Source: Schoenoplectus triqueter (lineage: Eukaryota > Streptophyta > Magnoliopsida > Poales > Cyperaceae). Taken from it: a stretch of DNA of 26,022 bases. Of this stretch, positions 9,901 to 19,700 are shown piece by piece. The stretch lies in the NCBI GenBank assembly GCA_964058805.1, contig CAXKVV010001184.1, positions 1 to 26,022 on the forward strand, given 5' to 3'. The notes beneath the pieces were generated by a model. That model did no database searches, was not told where the DNA came from, and saw nothing but the letters and a program-made list of their open reading frames with translations. The translations under genes and the position numbers were made by a program. How positions within the stretch are numbered: the first letter of the stretch is position 1; every line of letters starts with the position of its first letter.

Positions 9901-11190
9901 GTTAAAGCATCCGATTTTATTATTAAATTGATTGTCAAATTTTATTTGATAATTGTTATTTAATTGATAAATAAAATTAGATAATTGTTTAAATTTGACT
10001 ATTTGACAAGCCACGTCAGCGGCGAAATAGAAAATTAATTACATCAGTATCATTTTAATAATTTCATTTTATTCGGAAATGTCACTCTTAAACTGAATTG
10101 TCAATTTGATAATGTAACATAAAATCTTAATTTTGATAATCGACATGTTATGGAGGCTCAGGTCTTAGTATCAGGAGGGGGTGGGGGCTGCTTTGCGCAC
10201 CCCTATATTTACCTCGAGTAAATTGCGGGGCTTCCGTTTAGACGCATTCAGGTGCATCAAGTTTATATCTTTCTATCCTCCGAGCACTCCGAGCACTTCA
10301 CCATTCTACAGCTACAAGTATACATTAATAAAAATCTGGATCAAATTAAGTTTTGATACGCTATAAAAATTTGAGGCGGTCTTCCATGAATCACAGAGAG
10401 TCCATTAATTTGATAATCAACGGACAATATTTTCTCTCAGCGATTTCACTTTCATGTCGCGCCTACATGAATCTACAACAATCGTCTGATAGCAAAAAAA
10501 TAGACGATCATAAATTATCATGATTCATCACAGAATTAACCTAAAAATTTATCTAGCAACATCATAATATATCATGTTTACACGTTCCGAAATTTTGATT
10601 TTAAATTTGAAGATAAATTTAAAATATAGTTTATAAAATAAAATAAAAACTATCACTAAATATTACTAACAATAATAAATGTGACTAAATACGATTAATG
10701 TTGACAATTTACATAAAAGCAATTGTATGACATGTCAAGGAATATATAATATATTTTTTTTATCTTCTTTTCTAAATTTTCATCTCAAATAAAAGTGTTA
10801 TAAGATATACATGTTTTACAGCTAATATTTTTTGCCCGTATATTCCAAGACAACTTCACTTCACACGGTATATACAGGCTTTCAAGGATGACCGTGACTA
10901 TTAAATATAATTATTGATATTGGTTTAGACCATTTAATTTAATCCAAGGATAACCATAATTTTTAAATATAATTTTTTAAAGAAAGTACTCAAAAATGGG
11001 CATCGATTTTTATTACTTTCTGAAAGCAGAGTACCATTATATTGACAGACACCGACTTCCATTACTTTTTAAATACCATTATAATTGTTCATATAAACTG
11101 TACCATTTAATTCCTAATATAAGTTGTACCATTATAATTGTTAATATAAGCAAGCACTATTTTTGTCAAAGAAATAAATTCATGAGGGTG
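9901..11190. other. AT-rich intergenic stretch
   Basis: No gene is supported. A GC-richer patch at 10146-10310 includes a G-run (GGAGGGGGTGGGGG, near 10175) and the tandem phrase CTCCGAGCA at 10277-10294, but no frame of interest. Short ATTATAATTG and TACCATT phrases recur at 11030-11140. Confidence 0.4.
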
Positions 11191-11204
11191 TTCGGAGAGA
11201 AAAG

Positions 11205-11390
11205 GTGTCAAACTATGAAGCACGGACACTTCTAGAATGGAAGTGTGTCCATGTCTGATATGTATCTAATACGAATACTTACACGACACACTTTGACATA
11301 TGTTTGACACTATCAACTGTTTATATAGACACAGTTAATACATGAACGCTCTGTGTCCATACTTAGACATGTTAGACACAAGCTTAACTG
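11205..11390. repeat. Degraded repeat with GTGTCC/GACAC-type inverted motifs
   Basis: GGACACTTC near 11224 pairs with GGAAGTGTGTCC near 11238 to form a small hairpin. Further GACACA, TTTGACA and GTGTCCAT motifs follow to 11390. This texture is common in old plant DNA-transposon remnants. Ends are not defined. Confidence 0.35.
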
Positions 11391-11536
11391 TGAAATGAGT
11401 TATTCTGTTGTACCTAAAGAATCTTAGTAACCTAGAACTAGTATTTTATTTTTGTTTAAAGCAAGCGGCTTCTATATTTTTTGTGAGATGTGACATGTGA
11501 GTAGGGATGTCAATGATGCTCTTTTACTATTTAAAA

Positions 11537-11664
11537 TAAAAAAAAATAAAAAATTGATAAGAACACTTTAAAGTTGTGCGCTAATGACTAGTAGTTTTAA
11601 ACTCAATTCAGGCCATTAACGCACAACCTCAAAGCATTCTTATCAATTCTCTATTTTTTATTTT
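11537..11664. repeat. Imperfect inverted repeat with ~50-bp arms
   Basis: 11537-11586 (ending ATTGATAAGAACAC...GTGCGCTAATG) and 11614-11664 (CATTAACGCAC...ATTCTTATCAAT) are inverted copies around a 27-base loop. It lies at the left end of the hAT-like element and may be part of its subterminal structure or a nested fold-back element. Confidence 0.8.
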
Positions 11665-12031
11665 ATTTATCAAATAAAAAAAATTGTATGTTAGTTACCC
11701 CGATTTTTATAAGTTAATTATCATGAATTATAATTATTATCTTTTTTAAATTTAACCATTTTATAAATTATAATGTTTGAATAATATTTAGTAGAGTACT
11801 CATTAAAATGATTGAATGAGATAATATTAAATTTTATTTGAGATAATATATTATTTTTGCTATTAATATATTTTATTTTCTAACTTAAAAAATTTGACAA
11901 GAAATGCTTATTTTTAATTTATTTATTTTGAAATGACTCGAGTTAGAATTAATTACTTAGTTATATTTTTATTTTATAAACTAAATAATACATTATTATT
12001 TATTAGCACACATTACCGTTTTGAGATATAT

Positions 12032-12146
12032 TTGTATGAACAGTCATATATTTTTTTAGAAATGATAATAAACTAAATAATATATTATTTGTATGAACGA
12101 TCATATGTTTTTTTTAGAAATGATAATAAACTAAATAATATATTAT
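12032..12146. repeat. 57-bp tandem duplication
   Basis: TTGTATGAACAGTCATATAT...AATATATTAT at 12032-12088 is repeated at 12089-12146 with a few changes and one inserted T. A shorter related piece (TTAGCACACATTACCG versus TTAGCAACCATTACCA) flanks both sides. Confidence 0.85.
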
Positions 12147-12437
12147 TATTATTTGTTAGCAACCATTACCATCTCGTTAATGGTTTATTTAATGGGTAAG
12201 AGTAAGGTACGGGTAAGTCTAAATCTAATGGGTAAATATAAGATATGGATAAAAACAACTTAAAATGTATATGATAATAAAAATATCTCCACCTAATTCG
12301 TACCATACCATTGACACCCCTACATATGGGTTGTGGCTTTATTAATTACATGATAAAAGGATTTGCCTATGGTGATTCGAATCTGAGACGTGATAAACAA
12401 AATGCCTTTTTGATCGAACAAATTACTTTTTATACTA

Positions 12438-12597
12438 AATTTAAACTAATATCATATATATGAGAATTAAAATATACTAAATTATATAAATTTGTTGTGT
12501 TAATTATAATAACAATAAATTTAAACTAATATCATATATATGAGAATTAAAATATACTAAATTATATAAATTTGTTGTGTTAATTATAATAACAATA
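12438..12597. repeat. Perfect 80-bp tandem duplication
   Basis: 12438-12517 and 12518-12597 read the same base for base, beginning AATTTAAACTAATATCATAT and ending TAATAACAATA. Complete identity in non-coding AT-rich DNA points to a very recent duplication or to an assembly artefact. Confidence 0.92.
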
Positions 12598-12851
12598 ACA
12601 TGTCGTACAATATCGTGTCGAACATCCATACCTGTATCTGACCACATAGATGCCAAAACACCTCCCAAACAGGGTATATACCTAATTCAAAGCCCAAACA
12701 ACTATAATTGTTCTGTTTACGTCTTTTTTTCCCTTCACCAAGCGGGCGTTCAGTATTTGGCACGCTGCACTTTATGTACAAGCAACAAAACCAAAAATTA
12801 GAATTGACGAGGAAAAAAAAAAGGATCATATAAATATTTAAATTAGAATTG

Positions 12852-12972
12852 TTGGGGCATTTCAGAGAAAAACCCCTACAAAAATATGCGTATGCTGCTT
12901 GAAAGTGGCGAGCACACGGTATTCTTTAGTAAAAGGCGAAAGAATAGTTCGCTCTGTGCTCACCACGCAGCT
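12852..12972 (-). ncRNA. U5 spliceosomal snRNA gene
   Basis: The minus strand carries the invariant U5 loop I and its stem: UAUUCUUU-CGCCUUUUACU-AAAGAAUA (loop at about 12927-12938). U5 is the core snRNA of the U5 and U4/U6.U5 snRNPs; loop I holds the exon ends during splicing. Outside it, GUGGUGAGCAC pairs with GUGCUCGCCAC (one G-U), and GCUGC with GCAGC closes the base. An Sm site AUUUUUG follows at 12879-12885, then a 3' hairpin with GGGG/CCCC arms (12870s and 12854-12857). Length is about 121 nt, right for plant U5. The 5' end is inferred from the distance to the TATA box. The outer stem sequence differs from the usual plant and animal one but is fully compensated, so the copy looks functional. 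Confidence 0.92.
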
Positions 12973-13003
12973 CCGTGCCTTTCACAGTAGGGAGTGCAGT
13001 TTC

Positions 13004-13010
13004 TTATATA
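13004..13010 (-). promoter_or_regulatory. TATA box of the U5 snRNA gene
   Basis: TATATAA on the minus strand, about 31 bases before the inferred RNA start at 12972. Confidence 0.8.
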
Positions 13011-13044
13011 GCCCGAGAGATGAACGCTTGTTCGCGTGGATTGG

Positions 13045-13055
13045 GCATGTGGGAC
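13045..13055 (-). promoter_or_regulatory. Upstream sequence element (USE) of the U5 snRNA gene
   Basis: The minus strand reads GTCCCACATGC, matching nine of eleven bases of the plant snRNA element RTCCCACATCG. It is separated from the TATA box by 34 bases. In plants a spacing of about 33-34 bases specifies RNA polymerase II transcription and about ten fewer specifies polymerase III, so this is a Pol II type promoter, as expected for U5. Confidence 0.85.
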
Positions 13056-13059
13056 TAAA

Positions 13060-13950
13060 CTCCTCCGTTGCTCCGCTTTTTGCCATCCGGATAAGATGTA
13101 AATATCCGTAGCACTGCATCTAAAATCCAACCGTTCATTTTGAGTTCTGTCCTACTCTCCGTTTCTCGGCATAGAGCGAGGTTTTGCCATATTTGCTTCA
13201 GTTGTTAGTCCCCACGAGTCAATTGAATGCGAAAACATAGGTGCTGATGAAATTCTTTTTAGTTGCGCATTCAAACATTACAGTTAGAATCTTTTACACG
13301 AGTGTTTGCCTCAGTTAATATCATGGAACAATCATCTGCCAATCAATAAACGGTTTATTGGATTTTGTAATTCATAGCTTGTATCACTTTGGAGAAGAAA
13401 TGAAAATGGGTAAGAACTATTTTTTTTAAATCTTTTAAAAGAATATGAAATACAAATTATAATATCATTATATCTCTTTTCAGAATGACACAAATTCAAA
13501 TTCTGACAATACCATAAGAAAAAAAAATGCATATTGAGATTGATAAGAGAAAAAAAGAATATTGAAAATATAGAATATTTAAGCCTTGAAATCTTTAAAA
13601 AAAACGTAATTTGAAAAAAAAAATGACTCCGTATAGAGAAAACAAAATCCAAAACAGAAAACTATTACAGAATCCCTAAATTACATCTCTAATTTATTGC
13701 CAAATTAAATGCTATCCTTAACAGTGAAAAAAAAGAAAGAAATTATCAGATAAAAGGACTGACGAAAACTTGACATTCAAATTAGAGAAGTCACATCAGA
13801 ACCAGAAAATACTGAGATTCGGTTCCTATAACTAACATAGGGTGCCTACGAGACAAATTCATGATATCATCTGTTTTTTTTTTTCTGTTAGAAATTTAGG
13901 TTGGAGATATCATTAGATGTATAATTGTGGAGATGATTAGTATTGTAACA
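13060..13950. other. Intergenic stretch upstream of the U5 gene
   Basis: Mixed composition near the U5 promoter, then AT-rich with many A-runs. No gene, RNA or repeat pair supported. Confidence 0.4.
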
Positions 13951-13959
13951 AGGATAGTT

Positions 13960-14215
13960 AGGCAGTTTTTATTAATAATTATTTGATTATGTTGTATTAT
14001 ATTATTAAAATTATAATTATTTATTATTATTATTATATTATTATGATTATGATTATAATTATATTTTTTTATTATCATATTACTATATTATGTTTATGTT
14101 TATATTTTTATTATAATATTATTCTTTATTATAATTATTTATGATTATTATTATTATTATTATTATTATTATCATTACTATTATTTTTATTATTATCATC
14201 ATCATAATTATCCAT
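13960..14215. repeat. (TTA)n / (ATT)n low-complexity tract
   Basis: Imperfect trinucleotide repeats, most regular at 14146-14175. Frames rich in Ile or Asn across it are artefacts of the repeat. Confidence 0.9.
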
Positions 14216-14547
14216 ATTTTAGCTATTCTGATTAACAACTGTCAAACGATATTTTCGCTCTTCCGAATAGTTAAGAATACTACTCTTCCAAAAAGACACT
14301 ATTCTATCACTCTTCCAAAGCTATTCCTTGATTTGCCAAACAGATCCATGAAGAGTACGGACCAAATTTCATCTTTGCTTCATGAACACAAAAGGAGATT
14401 TGAGGAGTTAGGACCTTTCATGTTGTCAACATGATTTATGAATTAATCATGAGAGATTTTGAACTTTTGTATTTTTTTTATATTTATGACAAGTTAGCCT
14501 CTAAATTTTAAAATTCGGATAAAGACGGTCTGAACTATGTATTCAGT

Positions 14548-14769
14548 GATAATTATACCCTCTAGTAGTTGATTTTTCCCAAGTTCTCAAGTAATGCTCA
14601 ATTTGAAGTAGGGTTTAAAAAGTTTGTAAACAATCTAAGCTAAGTCGAGCTGAGTCATGATAATTATACCCTCTAGTAGTTGATTTTTCTCAAGTTCCCA
14701 AGTAATGCTCAATTTGAAGTAGGGTCTAAAAAGTTTGTAAACAAGCTAAGTTAAGTCGAGCTGAGTCAG
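14548..14769. repeat. 111-bp tandem duplication
   Basis: 14548-14658 and 14659-14769 each begin GATAATTATACCCTCTAGTA and end with AAGTCGAGCTGAGTCA. They differ at only about six positions. The region to the right (GATCGAGTTTGAGATCGGCTC, then AACGAGCGAACCGAG near 14830) has the GAGC/CGAG texture of plant MITEs, so the duplication may lie in an element end. Confidence 0.88.
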
Positions 14770-15148
14770 ATCGAGTTTGAGATCGGCTCATTAATTTAAT
14801 GAATTAAAAATATTGATTCGTTAAGTTAACGAGCGAACCGAGTTGATTTATTAATAACTCATTTAATAATTAATAAATTTTCATATAAATACTTTTTATC
14901 AAACTTCAAAAAACTAATATAAATCAATAACAACATAGTTTTATGCATATTATATATATAGAGAGAGAGTTATAATTTATATAATATATTAAAAATTCAT
15001 AATAAATAATATAAATAATAAATATTAATAGTATGTGAATCTAATAAACATAGCAAGTTGAATTAACTTAGTTCAAACTCAAATTATTGAGTGAAATGAG
15101 TGAGTCAAATTTTAGCGTTACTTGTCTCCACTATCTCCGGAACCATAT
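14770..15148. other. AT-rich intergenic stretch with element-like motifs
   Basis: It holds the CGAG-type motifs just mentioned and short AATAAT runs; no gene seen. Confidence 0.35.
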
Positions 15149-15188
15149 CACCTGCGGAGCTGAAAAAGCTCCGCAGGTGCGGTTTTTT
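15149..15188 (+). repeat. Perfect GC-rich hairpin followed by a T-run
   Basis: CACCTGCGGAGCT (15149-15161) and AGCTCCGCAGGTG (15167-15179) are perfect 13-bp arms around loop GAAAA, followed by CGG and seven T. It resembles a bacterial intrinsic terminator in form. In a plant chromosome it is more likely part of a small fold-back repeat. Confidence 0.9.
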
Positions 15189-15259
15189 TGATTTGAGCGG
15201 TCCGATCATTTATTAACGATTCTGATTTAACAGTAATAAACAGCCCCGTGCATCAAAAT

Positions 15260-15610
15260 TCGTGTTTAGACTTTCCACAGCTGTTGTGATTTCCTTGAGC
15301 CGTTGTGATTTCCCTGCAGTTATCTCCGCACAGAAAATATCCGCAGAGACTTCTCTCCCACTGTCTCCTGGGTCCCAGCTCAGGCCGTGAACGTTTCTCC
15401 TTCCTGTTACTCCCTCCTCCTTCCTGATTCCTCTCTGCAAGCTAGCAATTTGCTCAGTAGTCGCTCCGCTCCCAGATCATACTCCGATTGTGACGTATAG
15501 TAGAACATAGAAAAAGGTTCTAATCCATAGAAAAAGCAGCAGTTATCGCTTAAAATCACTGGAGCTATTTAGTTCTATTGAACGCCAAATGTCTAGCAAT
15601 ACTTTTGAAT
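15260..15610 (+). promoter_or_regulatory. Promoter region of the arginyl-tRNA synthetase gene
   Basis: Pyrimidine-rich sequence of higher GC than its surroundings. It includes a direct repeat GTTGTGATTTCCTTGAGCC / GTTGTGATTTCCCTGCAG at about 15282-15320. No clear TATA box; this fits a housekeeping gene with a CT-rich initiation zone. Position is inferred from the gene downstream. Confidence 0.35.
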
Positions 15611-15896
15611 ATTCCAGCACAAGACAGTGACTCTTCTCTCTACGCCTTGCTTCCTCTCCCCTCCGTTCTCTCTCCACCCTCAGGAGTCAGGTCTCTCTCC
15701 CTCTCTCCTTCTCTCTCTATCTCTCTAGGATTTATCTTTGTTAGGCTATCGGGGAGAGGCAGTGCGTAATTTCACAAACTTAAACTGGTCTCTATTTTTT
15801 CCTGGGAACTCTTTTCAAGTTGTGGAATTCTTGTTTGAAATTATACACGTCCGTCCTTTCGATTTTAGTCGGAAATTTTTCTGAAGTTCCAGAAAA
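15611..15896 (+). other. Probable 5' leader exon of the arginyl-tRNA synthetase gene
   Basis: The CT-rich leader at 15630-15735 runs on to a strong donor, CAGAAAA|GTAAGTGAG, at 15896/15897. The matching acceptor is probably CACTATAG|ATGG at 16742, giving an 846-base leader intron. The block 15630-15835 resembles the last 240 bases of the window. In the frame that encodes a presequence-like peptide there, this copy has a TAG (after ATTTATCTTTGT, near 15740) and no equivalent ATG, so it does not encode that peptide. Confidence 0.5.
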
Positions 15897-16742
15897 GTAA
15901 GTGAGCGCGCTCTCTCAATTTACAAACACTGTTGGCTTACAGAGAGGTCTATAGTTCGGTCATCTCAGTCGACCTTATTTTTACTTTTCTCGGAAAATTG
16001 GGGATATAGGGTTTATGGATCTTTTGAGGGTTTTGTACAGAAAATTATCCTAAAAGGGTTTTTTGGTCTTGGAATCAATGTTTTTATTAGCAAGGTGTTC
16101 TTTTTCTAAATTATGAGTTCCTCTTTCTGTATGACATGTATGGGGCATCCATTGGTTTGAGCTTATCTCAAGAATTGTTCAACTATTTTGCTTTCCTGCA
16201 ATCAATTTTGTTTTCCTTTTCCATGAATAATTATTTTCGACGTTCCTTCTACTTTTATTCAGTTTTTAGGAGCTAGACAGGTTATTCTAGAGCAAGTGCT
16301 AGGAGAATACTTTCAACCAGAATAGGCAATAGTTCTGTTGTGACTGGGGAGAAGGCATATATCCGCATATTCATCTCTTCAAGGTCCATCACCATTCAAT
16401 ATATGTAGTGGGTCTTCAAATTATACAATACAAGACTTCAGATTTCAATACTTAAATTAGCAAATAAATCACTATTTTCTTGCTGTCAGCTCAGTACTTA
16501 GTTAAAATTTAATAAAATGAACTTATTTGACAGAGTGATAAGTTTTTGGATGCCCGGTAGATCTTGCTTGTACTTTTATCATGTATATGCAAATAGTTCT
16601 AAAATTATTGCAGAGAAAATGTATGTAATCTTGGAAATTGTTTCCTACTATAATAGAATATTGTTTTTTTTTTGGTATTGCAAAAACAAAACATTAATAC
16701 GCTTTCATCTTCCTATTTCTAATCCTTTTTATGTCACTATAG

Positions 16743-19700
16743 ATGGCAGAAAGAACAGGAAGTGTGAAGCAGCAACTAGCGTGTTTAGTGAAATCTTCTC
16801 TTCAGGTGACTTTTCCTGATTTGTCAGATGTAGAGCCACAATTAACTGTTTCAGCAAATGGTGATTACCAGTGGTAAATATATCATTTTTTTTTCTCTTG
16901 TCACATGTTTATGTCATGTGACGAGGTTTCTAACTGGTTTTTTTTTTTCATTTTCTTTTGTGTTATATGTCTGCATGGTTTGATTTTTGGAGATGTGTTT
17001 TCAGGATATTGTAATCTCTATGTTAACTGATGATGATAAATCCAATTTTTTTTTTCCATCTAGCAACAATGCAATGAGAATATGGTCAAAAATTAAAGGA
17101 TCAGGAACTGAATTCACAAATCCCAATTCAGTTGGCCAGGTAGTGATATTCATCTTTTCCTTTTCTTGACTTGCTTGTTGTAAATGCTCAATGACCTTAC
17201 CTGCGATAATTAGATTTTGACAGAAAATTATAAATTTTTACTTCCTAGTATGATATTATATTTTTTATTTTTTTTTATTTTTGCGCATTGAAACAATTCA
17301 AATTTTGGCTGTTGTATCCTCCTATTAGCTATACTTTTAATCATATAGGCATCTGACATACTTGTATACCATATGTTTGCATGAATCTTTTGCTTCCAGT
17401 TGTGGTGTTGTCTGATGTAGTTCTGAAAATAAGTTCAAAACGTGCATATACCTGACAAAGAAGAGAAAGTCATGGATGGCCCATGAACAAGATACTTGAT
17501 TCCGTTGTTGTCCCCTCTTGCTATTTTACATGAAAAACTGTCAAAACTGCCTCGATTTTCAATTTATATATATCTATATATGAGGTTATATGAGGAAGTG
17601 AAAGGTAATTCTGACTTATAGCAAATATCTTGACATTTTAAGGGGAGTATTTGTCCCTCAAACTTTTGTGCTTCCTATGTTGCTTTTGGATATTAATGTA
17701 ACCAGTACTCGTACCTATTTTTTTTTATTGCAGGCTTTAGCCAAAAACCTTCCTCAATCAGAGATTATTGAGTCTACCTCTGTTGCTGGGCCAGGATTTG
17801 TGAATATAAATTTATCTAATAATTGGATAGCAAAGGTTTTTATGAGTCATCTGTTCTGTATTTCCAGTAATAATGTCTGCTAATGTTGTTGGAATTTGAG
17901 TACAAAATTCAATACCTCCGCTATATATGTTCTCTAATTGGCAGAGTAAGCTATGCTTAAAGATGCCAGAAATTTTCTAATCAAAATCCTACTAATATAG
18001 TCTAGTAGACCACCATGTTCTAGTGCCATACTAAAGTGTTACAAGTGCAACAGCATTGCTCAATAGCAAAATTGTTGTCACCTCCTAAAGGTAACCCTAC
18101 ACTTCAAGAAAAGTTTACCACAGGGAGGTCAAAATTCGAAGCTAGCATAATGATATACTGGCTCGATAAACCATTATATGCTGGAACTCTGATGTATAAT
18201 TTGTAAAATAGAAGTGACACAACATGATATTTTGTTATGCTTTTGAAGTAAACTTGTTGGAAGTTAAGATCCTTCATCTTTAATTTCTTTCAACTCATAA
18301 ATAAATATTATACTTCTTTTTTCAGAGGATAAAGGACATGATGTTGGATGGTATCAAAACTTGGGCCCCTATCCTATCAGTAAAAAGAGCAGTGGTTGAC
18401 TTCTCCTCCCCTAATATAGCAAAGGAAATGCATGTGGGCCATCTGAGGTCGACTATCATTGGAGACACATTGGCATGCATGTTGGAGTTCTCAGATGTTG
18501 ATGTACTCAGAAGAAATCATGTTGGTGACTGGGGCACCCAGGTCGATATAATTTGCCTGTTATGCCTTCTGTTAATTCAGTCTTCTTTGTATGATCAGCA
18601 AAACCATCTTGCGCAATTCACCCTTTTTATTTACTTGACCTTAGATATACCTTGTGAAGTTCTCACTTTTGCTTCTATGTTGTTGATCGGCGGCCTTCTT
18701 AGAATTGTGTAGTTGTGTTTAATGTTTTTTCCTTTTTTCCTTGCAGTTCGGGATGCTGATAGAATATCTATTCGAAAAGTTCTCCAATTGGGAAGATGTT
18801 GGGAACCAAGCAATTGGAGATCTCCATGTGAGCCAGAAAAATCAATTCTTTACATTAAAGAAAAAAAGGAAAACTTATTTCCTTTCTTTTTAAAGGAGAA
18901 GTTGGTACATGTTTGTTGGTCTTATTGGAAGCACATGATTTACAGAAAACCCCTTGGAGGCAGAAATTACTAACTGGTCATGAATACTTTTACAATTTAA
19001 GGAGATATATATACCTTGATATTGCTTTTTTACAGAGATGTCCCAAGGCCAAAAGGATGGACAACAACAATTGACCTCCAAAGTTTAAACTAGTAGCAGC
19101 CATTTTATTCATGAGGCACCTATAAAAGTGAACAACTGATGTCTGTTTTGTTCTCTCAAAAGTGACATCCAAAGTAAACTTGTAACTCAGGAATTTTACA
19201 AGGCCTCGAAGAAAAAATTTGATGACGATGCATCGTTCAAGGAAAGGGCACAACAAGCTGTTGTTAAGCTTCAGGTGACAATTTACACAAACATCCTTTT
19301 TGTATCTTGTCAAGTGGAAGTGTGGAACTTCATCATTTTTTTTTTCAAAAAAAAAATCTGAGTCTGACTGAACTTTTTTTCATTAAATTGGAGGGAGGTG
19401 AGGCAAAATACAGAGCTGCATGGAAAAAGATTTGTGAAATAAGCAGGAGTGAGTTCAACCTTGTTTATGAGCGCCTGAATGTGTACCTTGAAGAAAAGGT
19501 ACTTGTATCACTCACTTATTTTTGTTATTCAAATGATGCTGTGTTCTTTACCAACTAAAAGTTCATAATAGTTAGAAGCATTCTTCATTATGGGGTGCTC
19601 AACACCTTAAAACCATTTTGTTCACATGTAGGATCAAAATTGTTAGCATTGAGATTGTATAGGCTGTAACTGTTAATGACAATGTATATTTTGAGAGCAA

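Larger units (their letters stand above)
11502..12322. mobile_element. hAT-like non-autonomous element, about 821 bp
   Basis: The left end TAGGGATGTCAATG pairs with the right end CATTGACACCCCTA (one mismatch). Flanking octamers CATGTGAG (11494-11501) and CATATGGG (12323-12330) match at six of eight positions, consistent with an aged 8-bp target duplication. No transposase frame remains. Inside are a 50-bp imperfect inverted repeat and a 57-bp tandem repeat, listed separately. Confidence 0.6.

Noticed and set aside
10165..10195. G-quadruplex
   Set aside because: Only two long G-runs are present; four separate runs are needed.
12577..13111. Short open frames around the U5 gene
   Set aside because: They overlap the U5 snRNA and its promoter; the RNA explains the conserved sequence and the frames resemble nothing.
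13896..14434. Ile- and Asn-rich open frames
   Set aside because: They arise from (TTA)n repeats; no start context, homology or splice support.
15149..15188. Bacterial rho-independent terminator
   Set aside because: The shape fits, but the surroundings are plant nuclear DNA with introns; no sign of bacterial sequence.
15578..15769. Ser/Leu-rich frame as an N-terminal targeting sequence of copy one
   Set aside because: It has no ATG in frame and ends in a stop; the matching frame relative to copy two contains a TAG.
18338..18712. 124-codon frame read as an independent protein
   Set aside because: It is exon 4 of the synthetase gene read on into intron 4; the part after the CAG|GTCGAT donor has no ArgRS similarity.
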